Of a stretch of 64,000 nucleotides of DNA, positions 34,534 to 42,597 are shown piece after piece. The notes beneath the pieces were generated by a model. That model did not search any database, had not been told where the DNA came from, and saw only the letters and a list, made by a program, of their open reading frames with translations. Numbering within the stretch: position 1 is the first letter of the stretch; each line of letters opens with the position of its first letter. Location: positions 62,001 to 126,000 of the forward strand of contig NZ_FNNR01000004.1 in NCBI RefSeq assembly GCF_900106835.1, written 5' to 3'. Both the position numbers and the translations under genes were made by a program. Origin of the DNA: Arthrobacter sp. cf158 (GTDB lineage Bacteria; Actinomycetota; Actinomycetes; Actinomycetales; Micrococcaceae).

Positions 34534-35343
34534 GTGCGGATTACCTTGTGCCAGGAGCCAGCGAATCTGGGCCATCACCTCATCCGGGGAATTCCACACC
34601 TGTTCCGGGGCAAAGGACAACACCTGGTAACCCCTGGCCTGAGCGGCGTTCAATCTGTCCATGTCCTTTCGCCATGCGGCCCGTGAGCTGTGGAATTGAT
34701 AACCGTTGACCTCCACGATCAACCACCCGTCAATCAGCGCGTCCACCCGGCCCACTCCAGAGATACGCACTTGGCGGCGGAATGAGAGTCCCTGTGCTTC
34801 GAAGAGCAGGCGTGCGCTGATCTCCGGAACGGACTCGGACAAACCATCGGCCATCCGTAGTAGTTTCCTCGCGTTCCCAAAGTAGTTGGCCCGCAGCTCG
34901 CCTTCCAGAACGCTCCGAACAACTCCATGCTTTTGCATCGCCGACTGTGCTACCGCAATGGCATCAACGTCCGGAAGACAGGTCAGCGCGTGAATGACGG
35001 TGTCTTCCACGGAAGCAACAGGCAAGAGAGCCTCGGCTCCCAACCGGAGTCCACTGTGCCGGACAAACCCCCGGCCTCTGTTGTGCTTGGTTGCCAAATG
35101 GAGTCCAACTGGGCGGTCCTTCAGCCAAAGCCCATAGCGGACCGCGGCGCTGGCGCAGGTCAGCTGTCCGTTGTTCACCAGCGCCACAAGGTACTCCTGG
35201 TCGGCTGACTGTAGGGCCCAAATGCCATGCCGGGGTTGGTACGCACCAATTTTTCGGAGCTCAGCCGGAGCATGGCCGTATTGATTGAGGAGACCGGCCC
35301 TTGCCACTCCACCCATTGACATCAGGAATTCGAAGGTGTCCAT
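34522..35343 (-). CDS. AbiEi-like wHTH plus DUF559/Vsr-like nuclease protein
   Basis: The 273-residue protein has an N-terminal winged-helix-like region (residues 11-45: GGVARAGLLNQYGHAP and later RHGIWAL), resembling AbiEi antitoxin domains. The C-terminal part is a DUF559/Vsr-like nuclease fold. It includes GRVDALIDGWLIVEVNGYQF with Asp201 and Glu211, FHSSRAAWRKDMDRLNAA and GYQVLSFAPEQVW. Such solitary proteins are common in actinobacteria and uncharacterised. No toxin partner is adjacent. Copies of an 82-bp palindrome bracket the gene, one beginning inside its 3' end and one in its upstream region. Confidence 0.78.
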   Translation of the reverse strand: MDTFEFLMSMGGVARAGLLNQYGHAPAELRKIGAYQPRHGIWALQSADQEYLVALVNNGQLTCASAAVRYGLWLKDRPVGLHLATKHNRGRGFVRHSGLRLGAEALLPVASVEDTVIHALTCLPDVDAIAVAQSAMQKHGVVRSVLEGELRANYFGNARKLLRMADGLSESVPEISARLLFEAQGLSFRRQVRISGVGRVDALIDGWLIVEVNGYQFHSSRAAWRKDMDRLNAAQARGYQVLSFAPEQVWNSPDEVMAQIRWLLAQGNPHARR

Positions 35344-35417
35344 GCAGCCAGCTAGCCACGATGTGGAGGTGTTCAGAGCTGGGACTTTGCTCTATGTGGA
35401 CAAGGACCCGGAATTTC

Positions 35418-35517
35418 TGCTGGATCATCGGCCTGCCCAAGCAGAGGAAAGCCCATCATCCCGGGCTTTCCTCTTGGTGCCCCCGGCGATGATCCAACAG
35501 AATTTTCAGCGCCGGGT
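35418..35517. repeat. Palindromic repeat element, copy 2
   Basis: The core is again exactly 82 bp (35418-35499), about 80-85% identical to copy 1 and in the same orientation. The terminal repeat is TGCTGGATCATC with GATGATCCAACA (one mismatch). Past the core it also matches the sequence that in copy 1 is the end of the nuclease gene (ttttcagcgccggg). Copy 2 lies between the nuclease start and the YbdK gene. Confidence 0.9.
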
Positions 35518-35558
35518 GCAGCTCTGTCCTCACTGGGTCCTGGGGCGCAAAATGGAGC

Positions 35559-36746
35559 ATGCGGACATTCGGGGTTGAGGAAGAGCTGCTCATCGTCGAT
35601 CCTGTGACGGGCGGGCCTCTTGCTCTCGCGGATGCGCTGCTGGCCGATCATGATGAGCCCGCCGCCGGAACGGGTCTGAGCCACGAACTTAAACTGGAGC
35701 AGATCGAAACCCAGACCCGCCCGTGCCACAGCTACACCGAACTCCTGCAGCAGGTCCGCCGGGGCAGGGCCATGGCCAACCAGGCCGCCCGCCAGCATGG
35801 TGCCCGGGTGGCGGCGATCGCTACCTCCCCGCTGGCCTCCACCACGCACACCACCCCGGATCCCAGGTATGCCGCGATGCTGGACCGCTTCGGGATCATT
35901 GCCACAGAGCAGCTGACCTGTGGATTCCATGTACACACCTCGGTGGAGTCAGCCGAGGAAGGGGTAGTGGTGCTGGACCATATCCGCGACAAACTGGCTG
36001 TGCTGACGGCCCTCACCGCCAACTCTCCGTACTGGCGCGGGCTCCCCACCGGCTTCGACAGCTACCGGACGCAGGCCTGGAACAGATGGCCAACGTCAGG
36101 CCCATCGGCTGTTTTCGGCTCGCTCACCGCCTACCGTCGCATTGTGAAGCGCCTCCTGGAGACGGGAGTGATCCTGGATGAGGGGATGATCTACTTCGAT
36201 GCCAGGATCTCCAGGAACCATCCCACCGTGGAGGTCCGCGTGGCTGATGTCTGCCTCCGATCCGAGGACGCCGCATTGATTGCCGTGCTGGTGCGGGCTT
36301 TGGTGGAGACGGCTTCCTTGGAAATGCTCGACGGCGTTGAGCCCACCGCCGTGCCCACGGCACTCCTGCGGATGGCGAGTTGGCAGGCCAGCAATTCAGG
36401 GCTGCGGGGAGATTTGCTGGATTTTGGCGATTTCCGGCCCCAGCCGGCCGCGGATGTGGTGTGGGCGCTGGTGGATTACCTCAGTCCAGTGTTGGACGAC
36501 CAAGGCGAGCTCAAGCTCGTCAAGGCGGGTATCTCTGAGATTCTGGAGCGCGGAAACGGGGCCACTGAACAACGTGCAGCTGCCGTGCGCTACAACAACA
36601 GGCGGCACCACCCGCCGGGAAGTCCGCCGGACCATGAAGCCTTGGCAGCGGTGGTTGGGCACGCAGCGAGAGTCACTGTGCAGGGTGCCGCGGCCGATGC
36701 GCGCAGGGATCCCTCGCCAACACTGACGCGGGTCCGGCGGCCTTAG
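35559..36746 (+). CDS. YbdK-type carboxylate-amine ligase (GCS2 family)
   Basis: The 395-residue protein starts [14 protein letters not shown], the signature of the GCS2/YbdK family of glutamate-cysteine-ligase-like enzymes. Further motifs are [10 protein letters not shown] near residue 45, [10 protein letters not shown] near 125 and [11 protein letters not shown] near 170; [20 protein letters not shown] lies in the second half. They ligate an amino acid to an amine using ATP. The gene follows the second palindrome copy. Its 3' end overlaps the convergent membrane gene by 4 bp. The natural substrates are uncertain. Confidence 0.87.
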   Translation: MRTFGVEEELLIVDPVTGGPLALADALLADHDEPAAGTGLSHELKLEQIETQTRPCHSYTELLQQVRRGRAMANQAARQHGARVAAIATSPLASTTHTTPDPRYAAMLDRFGIIATEQLTCGFHVHTSVESAEEGVVVLDHIRDKLAVLTALTANSPYWRGLPTGFDSYRTQAWNRWPTSGPSAVFGSLTAYRRIVKRLLETGVILDEGMIYFDARISRNHPTVEVRVADVCLRSEDAALIAVLVRALVETASLEMLDGVEPTAVPTALLRMASWQASNSGLRGDLLDFGDFRPQPAADVVWALVDYLSPVLDDQGELKLVKAGISEILERGNGATEQRAAAVRYNNRRHHPPGSPPDHEALAAVVGHAARVTVQGAAADARRDPSPTLTRVRRP

Positions 36747-37345
36747 TTTTTGGGTTCTTCCCACGTCATCAGGTAGGCCCCGGTGGTTCCTTCAACCAGG
36801 TAGAACACCAGCGGCGGGATGTCCTTCTTGGCGAGGAGGATGCCGCCGAACAGCGGAGCGCTGGCCGCGGCGGTCCAACCGATCCAGCGCTTGGCAGGTG
36901 AGGAAAGAAGGCTCCCACCCAAGGCGCCCAAGGCCACGACATGCAACGCGGAGTACATCAGGAAGGGCGCGTTGGATCCGCGGAAATCGGCAAAGCGCTC
37001 CAGGTCAGAGGCACGGCGGGAGAGGCTGTACACAAACAACGGGGCTCCGGCGAGCAACGCCCCGGCAGCGGCAAGAGCCCATTTCCTTGCCCGTCCGCTC
37101 GAAGGGTCCTTGCCCGGGACAGCCCGCGCGAACGCCGCGAAACCTACCGGCACTGCTACGGTTCCCGCGGCTGCGAGGTGTTGCCCAAGGATCCACCCGC
37201 GTTGGCCGGCCAGCAGCATCCGCAGCCGTTCCTGGGCGTCCGGGGTGAGATAAACACGGCTGACGGGGGAGATTCCCACAAACCACACCACCGTGCCGGC
37301 AACGATAACCGCTCCGGCACGGCGATAGGGATACTTCCCGCTCAT
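36743..37345 (-). CDS. Uncharacterised membrane protein in the methionine operon
   Basis: The 200-residue protein starts [17 protein letters not shown] and has about six hydrophobic helices separated by basic loops; the end is [11 protein letters not shown] do not recognise the family. The ATG lies 10 bp after the metZ stop, so it is probably the last gene of the SAM-riboswitch operon. A role in transport or regulation of methionine metabolism would be guesswork. A longer upstream reading frame runs into metZ and is not supported. Confidence 0.72.
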   Translation of the reverse strand: MSGKYPYRRAGAVIVAGTVVWFVGISPVSRVYLTPDAQERLRMLLAGQRGWILGQHLAAAGTVAVPVGFAAFARAVPGKDPSSGRARKWALAAAGALLAGAPLFVYSLSRRASDLERFADFRGSNAPFLMYSALHVVALGALGGSLLSSPAKRWIGWTAAASAPLFGGILLAKKDIPPLVFYLVEGTTGAYLMTWEEPKN

Positions 37346-37355
37346 GGCAGCAAGG

Positions 37356-38564
37356 TTAGACCTGTTTGAGGGCCTTCTCCAGATCCAGGATGAGATCGTC
37401 CACATCTTCCAGGCCCACAGACAAACGGACCACGCCGTCGCTGAGCCCGATCGCCGCGCGGCCCTCGGGACCCATTGCCCGGTGGGTGGTGGTGGCGGGG
37501 TGGGTGATGAGTGACTTGGAGTCGCCCAGGTTGTTCGAGATGTCGATGACGCGCAAGCCGTCAAGCAGGGCGAATGCGGAGTCCTTGGCGGATCGTCCGG
37601 CGGAGGGGAGCAGCTCGAAGGTCAGCACGGTGCCGCCGGCCTTCATCTGCTTGGCGGCCAAATCGTACTGCGGGTGGGACTTCAGCAGCGGGTACTTGAC
37701 CCAGCTGATGGCAGGCTGCTGCTCCAGCCATTCCGCAATCTTCAACGCGGATGCCGAGCTGTGGTTCACCCGCAGCCCGATGGTCTCCAAACCCTTGGTG
37801 AGGACCCAGGCATTGAACGCTGACAGGGACGGTCCTGTGTGCCGCATGAGCTGCTTGACCGGGCCGTCAATGAATTCCTTGGTGCCCAGGATCGCACCGC
37901 CGAGGACCCGTCCCTGGCCGTCGATGTGCTTGGTGCCCGAGTACACGATCACGTCAGCGCCGAGCTCACCGCAGCGCTGCAGCAGGGGAGTGGCAAAGAC
38001 ATTGTCGACGACGACAGTCGCCCCGGCGGCATGCGCCAGGTCGCTGACGGCCGCGATGTCGACGATCTCCTGCATGGGGTTGGACGGAGACTCGAAGAAC
38101 ACAGCGGTGGTGGGTTCGGAGAGGGCCTCACGCCACTGCTCCAGGTCCGGTCCATCTACGAAAACGGTCTCCACACCCCAGCGCGGCAGGATCTCGTTGA
38201 GGATCACAAAGCAGGAGCCGAACAGGGAGCGTGCAGCAATAACGCGGTCGCCGGCAGCCAGCAGGGCACCCAAGGCGGTAAACACGGCAGACATGCCGGA
38301 CGCCGTCGCGAAGCACGCTTCGGTTCCTTCGAGCAGGCGCAGCCGCTCCTGGAACGTTGCCACGGACGGGTTGCCGTAGCGGGAGTAGACAAAGCGTTCG
38401 TCCTCGCCGGTGAAAGCGCGTTCGGCAGCAGCAGCGGATTCGTAGACGAAGCCGGAATTCAGGAAGACGGGCTCAGCTGTCTCTTGGAAATTGGTGCGGT
38501 CAAGGCCACCACGGACGGCCTGGGTGTCAGGGCTCCAGCCGGCGGCGTCAGGATTGAAAGTCAC
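37356..38564 (-). CDS. metZ: O-succinylhomoserine sulfhydrylase
   Basis: The 402-residue protein is a Cys/Met-metabolism PLP enzyme. Visible motifs are SRYGNPSVATFQERL, GCFA-like ACFATASGMSAV, VDNVFATPLLQ, and the PLP-lysine site VIVYSGTKHIDGQGRVLGG. The C-terminal RLSVGLEDVDDLI is typical. The N-terminus and NFQETAEPVFLNSGF point to the MetZ branch, which uses sulfide to make homocysteine from O-succinylhomoserine. It follows the rhodanese gene with no gap, and a SAM riboswitch sits at the head of the operon. Confidence 0.9.
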   Translation of the reverse strand: MTFNPDAAGWSPDTQAVRGGLDRTNFQETAEPVFLNSGFVYESAAAAERAFTGEDERFVYSRYGNPSVATFQERLRLLEGTEACFATASGMSAVFTALGALLAAGDRVIAARSLFGSCFVILNEILPRWGVETVFVDGPDLEQWREALSEPTTAVFFESPSNPMQEIVDIAAVSDLAHAAGATVVVDNVFATPLLQRCGELGADVIVYSGTKHIDGQGRVLGGAILGTKEFIDGPVKQLMRHTGPSLSAFNAWVLTKGLETIGLRVNHSSASALKIAEWLEQQPAISWVKYPLLKSHPQYDLAAKQMKAGGTVLTFELLPSAGRSAKDSAFALLDGLRVIDISNNLGDSKSLITHPATTTHRAMGPEGRAAIGLSDGVVRLSVGLEDVDDLILDLEKALKQV

Positions 38565-38975
38565 TTACTCGGTCCCCAGGTTCGTCGGCAGGCCACGGTT
38601 TTTCCAGCCATTCACGGTGCGCTCACCGTAGCGGTCCGGTTCGCCTTCGAAGCCCTCCAGGACGTTGTAGGCGGTAAAGCCGGCCTGCGTTGCCGCGATA
38701 GCGGCCGAGACGGAGCGCTGGCCTGAGCGGCAGATGAACACGAGCTCCACCTTGTCGTCCTGCGGGGCCTGCTGCTGCAGGTCCTCGATGAACCGGGAGT
38801 TCGGGATGCCGCCGGCGAGGTTCCACTGGATGAACAGGGGATCGTTCTCGGTGGCTTTGGTGTCCGGAATGCCGATGTGGGCCCACTCGCCCTCGGTGCG
38901 GACGTCCACCAGAATGGCGCCTTCTTCAAGCTTTGCCCACGCATCCTGCGGGGTCAGGTCACCTGCGTAGCTCAT
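38565..38975 (-). CDS. Rhodanese-domain protein
   Basis: The 136-residue protein has one rhodanese domain with the active-site loop ICRSGQRS, Cys at residue 82, and an upstream ILVDVRTEGEWA. It should carry or transfer a sulfane sulfur atom. Its stop directly abuts the metZ start, and its start overlaps the DUF1737 gene by 4 bp. A sulfur-delivery role for MetZ or protection against sulfide is inferred from this location. Confidence 0.88.
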   Translation of the reverse strand: MSYAGDLTPQDAWAKLEEGAILVDVRTEGEWAHIGIPDTKATENDPLFIQWNLAGGIPNSRFIEDLQQQAPQDDKVELVFICRSGQRSVSAAIAATQAGFTAYNVLEGFEGEPDRYGERTVNGWKNRGLPTNLGTE

Positions 38976-39235
38976 GCGTGGCCCTCGAATGCTTCTTCGT
39001 CGTCGTTCTCCAGCTGGTCAACGGCGTTGGCCACAGCGGCATCTGCGTTGGCGATCGCGGCGGGCAGCACGATGGCCTGGGCCACGATCACATCAGTGCC
39101 GTTGAACGTGGCGGCCGGGCTGCCGTGGAGCACGTAGCCTTCGGCGAGGGCGTTGTGGATCCGCTCGCAGAAATCACGGGTGTCCGGGCCTGTAATCAGG
39201 CGGTAGGAGAGTTTTTCTTCAGTGGGTTCAGGCAT
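38972..39235 (-). CDS. DUF1737 small protein
   Basis: The 87-residue protein has the DUF1737 pattern: YRLITGPDTRDFCERIHNAL followed by EGYVLHGSPAATFNG, with an acidic C-terminus. Function is unknown. It is the first gene of the SAM-riboswitch operon and overlaps the rhodanese gene by 4 bp (ATGA). Its ATG lies about 35 bp after the aptamer. Confidence 0.82.
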   Translation of the reverse strand: MPEPTEEKLSYRLITGPDTRDFCERIHNALAEGYVLHGSPAATFNGTDVIVAQAIVLPAAIANADAAVANAVDQLENDDEEAFEGHA

Positions 39236-39269
39236 TGCTGGTGCTCCTCAGTCACGCTTGCAGTTCGAG

Positions 39270-39362
39270 TTGTCGATACGCCGAGTAGTCACCTGAGGCA
39301 CCCCGCCGGAGAGAGGGTTGCCGACCAGCAAGTCAGGGCTTTGCGCTGGTTCTCATTACTCA
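39270..39362 (-). ncRNA. SAM-IV-like S-adenosylmethionine riboswitch
   Basis: On the minus strand the aptamer has P1 GAGTA paired with TACTC. Inside it lies CCAGCGCAAAGCCCTGA, then CTTGCTGGTCGGCAACCCTC and CGGCGGGGTGCCTCAGGTGA. CCTGA can pair with TCAGG as the pseudoknot of SAM-I/IV aptamers, and the CAACCCTC and GGGGTGCC blocks match the core. The layout fits the actinobacterial SAM-IV class. It controls the DUF1737-rhodanese-metZ operon. Confidence 0.8.
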
Positions 39363-39447
39363 AGAAAAACGTAACATCCACGACCGTTGAGCTGCATGTG
39401 GCGGGGGTATCGAGGCCGTCATGTTGCGTAACCGGCGGTTGTTGGCG

Positions 39448-41139
39448 CTAGCCGTTCCTGAGCGCACGCACGGCAGCACCGATCGTGGGAAAGAAGTGGT
39501 CGGGCGTGAACCTGGCCGTCGTCCCGAGGCGGAGCAGCTTGTCCTTGACCGGTCCCTTGAGCTCGGCGAATACCAAGCCCACCCCCTTACTGGACAGCCA
39601 CTCGTCGAGCGTCACCAAGTCGTCCAAAGCTGTGGTGTCAATGCCCGTGATGGGTTCGGCGGCGAGGACCACGTGGGAGATCCCCTCCGGACTTTCGTCC
39701 AGGAGCTCACGGACGAAGGCTCCCAGGACGTGCCCGTTCCCAAAGAACAACGGGGCATCGAAACGGAGGATCAGGAGCCCGGGAATGCGGATGGCTTTAG
39801 GGTGACGGGCTCGGTCATGATAGCCGGGCAGCCCCTCTTCGGAGCCCAGCTCGGCCCGGTAAGGGTCCCATGCCCGGCGGACGAAGTCCAGAAGCGCCAA
39901 AGCGATGGCCACCAGAATGCCCTGCAGGACGCCCACCGTCAGGACCCCAAGGAACGCGGCCAGCATCACCACCGATTCGCTGCGGCTCATGCGCAGGAGC
40001 CTGCGCACCCCTGCCGGTTCCGCGAGGGCGACGGCTGCGGCAATCACGACGGCGGCAAGGGTCGCCGACGGTAGATACCGGGTCACTCCGGGAGCCAGCA
40101 GCATGAACGCCAGCACCAGCACCGAACCCACCACACCGGTCATTTGGGATTTGGCGCCGGCATCAACAGCTACAGGGGTTCGGGAAGCGCTTCCGGACAT
40201 GGGGAAGCCGCCCAACAAGCCGGTTGCCGCGTTCGCCGCGCCGAGTGCCGCCATCTCGCGGTTGCCGGAGACCCGTCTGCCCTCCTTGGCGGCCAGCGAT
40301 TGGGACAAGACGCCGGTGTCAGCGAAGGCCATGAGTGCTATGCCCGCGGCGGCCGGCAGCAGGAGCAGTGCATCGGTCCAGAAGATTCCGCCGAGAGCTG
40401 GCATTGGCAGGCCCTGTGGAAGGACACCGGTGACCTTAACGGCGTCGCCGAGGCCCCAGACCGCCGTCACGATGCACGAGCCAACCACCGCCAGCAAAAC
40501 GCCGGGAACCTTCCATTTCAGGAGTCGGGGGACCCGGATGAGGGCCAGCGAGCCGATCCCCAGCAGTACGGCCGGAAGGCTGACCGCGCCATTCAGAACT
40601 CCGGACGTGACCTTCGCGAGCTTCTGCCAGGCGTCGCCGTCTGCCTCAATCCCCAGGAAAGCCGGCAACTGTGAGAACGCCACCAGCAGTGCGATCGCGT
40701 TGAGGTACCCGAGGCGAATGGGCTTGGACAGCAGCCCCGTAATGGTCCCTAAACGAAGCGCGGAGCCCGCCAGCATGAGGACGCCCACCAGGATGGCCAA
40801 GAGCCCGGCAAGGGCCACTGTTCTCTCACTGCTGCCGGCCGCAAGAGGCACGATCGCGGCCGCGATCAGCGGAGCAAGAGCGGAATCGGGCCCCAGGACC
40901 AGAACGCGGGATGGCCCGATGACGGCGTAAACCAGCAAGGGCACCACGGTCGCGTAGAGCCCGGTGACCGGTGGCAGTCCGGCGGCTTGCGCATAAGCCA
41001 TACCTGCGGGGACCAGCAGTGCGAACAATGCAGAGCCGGCCACGACGTCGTGCCGTAGCCATTCACGCTTGTAACCCTTCAGTGCCAAGACGCCGGAAAG
41101 CCGGTCCATGGTGGATCGGCGGGCGGTAGGCGCACTCAT
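39448..41139 (-). CDS. SulP-family anion permease with STAS domain
   Basis: The 563-residue protein starts MSAPTARRST at ATG 41139; an in-frame open stretch beyond it runs antisense to the flavin monooxygenase gene and is an artefact. It has about 11-12 helices with ALLVPAGMAYAQAAGLPPVTGLY, GPSRVLVLGPDSALAPL and AFADTGVLSQS of SulP. A C-terminal STAS domain follows from about residue 430 (ILRFDAPLFFGNG, AAEPITGIDTTALDDL). It transports sulfate, bicarbonate or another anion; the substrate cannot be told. Confidence 0.9.
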   Translation of the reverse strand: MSAPTARRSTMDRLSGVLALKGYKREWLRHDVVAGSALFALLVPAGMAYAQAAGLPPVTGLYATVVPLLVYAVIGPSRVLVLGPDSALAPLIAAAIVPLAAGSSERTVALAGLLAILVGVLMLAGSALRLGTITGLLSKPIRLGYLNAIALLVAFSQLPAFLGIEADGDAWQKLAKVTSGVLNGAVSLPAVLLGIGSLALIRVPRLLKWKVPGVLLAVVGSCIVTAVWGLGDAVKVTGVLPQGLPMPALGGIFWTDALLLLPAAAGIALMAFADTGVLSQSLAAKEGRRVSGNREMAALGAANAATGLLGGFPMSGSASRTPVAVDAGAKSQMTGVVGSVLVLAFMLLAPGVTRYLPSATLAAVVIAAAVALAEPAGVRRLLRMSRSESVVMLAAFLGVLTVGVLQGILVAIALALLDFVRRAWDPYRAELGSEEGLPGYHDRARHPKAIRIPGLLILRFDAPLFFGNGHVLGAFVRELLDESPEGISHVVLAAEPITGIDTTALDDLVTLDEWLSSKGVGLVFAELKGPVKDKLLRLGTTARFTPDHFFPTIGAAVRALRNG

Positions 41140-41268
41140 ACAGCGATCATTGCCGACCGTTGCTGTTTGCGGAACCCGGGGCACCGCTGAGCCCCTCCAA
41201 ATAAGACGTCCCGGGAGCATAATTGACGCAGTACGTCCCCCTGTAACTTCGCATGAAATCAGGTCGCA

Positions 41269-42597
41269 GTGAACGGACAGAGCAGTTCTACACTCAAGCC
41301 CATGCTTCATTTTGGATGGTTTGTGGGCCACGGATTCGGAGTCCAGGGTTGGGGAACTCCGGGTTACAGCCTGGGCTATGACTGGAAGAAACCTGCCCTG
41401 TACCAGGAGGCCGTGCGCGCGTTTGAGCAATCCGGTCTGGACCTGTTCATCATCGAGGATTCGCTGACCGTTCCGGACACGTATGGCGGCACGGCTGAGG
41501 TTTCGCTGGCGCATGCGTCCTTCGCTCCGAAGCATGATCCGTTGGCCTTGGTCCCGTACCTCCTTTCCGCCACGGAGCACCTCGGGATTGTGCCCACGGT
41601 CAGTGCATCGTTCTATCCGCCGTTCACGGCCGCCCGCCTCTTGGCTACCCTGCAGCACTTCTCGGAGGGGCAGTTGGGATGGAACGTGGTGACGTCCGGC
41701 AGCGATTTGGCCGCGCAGAACTACGGGTTGGACCAGCAGATCGAACACGACCTGCGGTATGAGAAAGCGGAGGAATTCGTCGACGTCGTCAGGCGGCTGT
41801 GGCGGAGCTGGGAGCCTGGCGCGGTGCTTGAGGACGCGGACGCCGGGGTGTTCGCGGACCACAACAAAGTGCATCCGATCAATCACCAGGGCCACTTCTT
41901 CAAGGTTCGGGGTCCACTGAATACGGCACCGCTGCCGGAGGAACCGGTCCTGGTCCAGGCCGGTGCGTCGCCCCGGGGGAAGGCGTTCGCTGGCGGACAT
42001 GCGGATGTGGCGATTGCCTTGGCCCGCGGCGTTGACGGTATGAAGTCCTACCGCGATTCGATCCGTGCCGAGGCTGCCAAGGCCGGCAGGGACCCCGACG
42101 ACGTCAAGGTACTTTTTGTGCTCAAGCCCACCGTGGTTGGGTCTGCGGCAGAGGCCGAGGAATTGCGGGCACAACGCAGGGAGCTTACCCAGCGCGACAT
42201 CGATAGCCAGCTCAACTCCATCTCCTACCTTTCCGTGATCGACTTCAAGCAGTTCGACCTCGATGCCCCACTTCCCGAGCTGAGCACCAACAGCAACCAG
42301 GGCACCTTGGAGCACTTCGCCAAGGCGGCGCCTCCCGGCTCCACCCTGCGCCAGATTCTGCAGGCCCGCAGCGGCGGCGCCGGGGACTCGATCATTGGCA
42401 CGGTGGGTGAAATTGCCGATTACCTGGAGTCCACCGGGGCTGAGGTGGGAGGCGATGGCTTCCTGTTCTCCGGCTTTGTGGATCCGGTCACCGTGCACGG
42501 TGTGCTGGACAAGCTCACCCCCGAACTTCGGCGACGCGGCCTGTTGAGGAAGAGTTACGGGAACGGTGGGTTCCGACAGAATCTTCTGGACTTCTGA
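41269..42597 (+). CDS. LLM-class flavin-dependent monooxygenase (NtaA/SnaA/DszA family)
   Basis: The 442-residue protein begins GTG with AGG 5 bp upstream. It has the NtaA/DszA-type features: WKKPALYQEAVRAFEQSGLD, FIIEDSLTVPDTYGG, TVSASFYPPFTAARLLATL and the GQLGWNVVTSGSDLAAQNYG block. These reduced-flavin-using monooxygenases oxidise C-N or C-S bonds. It is first in a three-gene operon; its TGA overlaps the next ATG by one base. A separate flavin reductase is required and is not in the window. The substrate is unknown. Confidence 0.87.
   Translation: MNGQSSSTLKPMLHFGWFVGHGFGVQGWGTPGYSLGYDWKKPALYQEAVRAFEQSGLDLFIIEDSLTVPDTYGGTAEVSLAHASFAPKHDPLALVPYLLSATEHLGIVPTVSASFYPPFTAARLLATLQHFSEGQLGWNVVTSGSDLAAQNYGLDQQIEHDLRYEKAEEFVDVVRRLWRSWEPGAVLEDADAGVFADHNKVHPINHQGHFFKVRGPLNTAPLPEEPVLVQAGASPRGKAFAGGHADVAIALARGVDGMKSYRDSIRAEAAKAGRDPDDVKVLFVLKPTVVGSAAEAEELRAQRRELTQRDIDSQLNSISYLSVIDFKQFDLDAPLPELSTNSNQGTLEHFAKAAPPGSTLRQILQARSGGAGDSIIGTVGEIADYLESTGAEVGGDGFLFSGFVDPVTVHGVLDKLTPELRRRGLLRKSYGNGGFRQNLLDF

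Noticed and set aside
34522..35343. Toxin-antitoxin pair of AbiEi/AbiEii type
   Set aside because: Only the AbiEi-like domain with a nuclease tail is present; no adjacent nucleotidyltransferase toxin gene was found.
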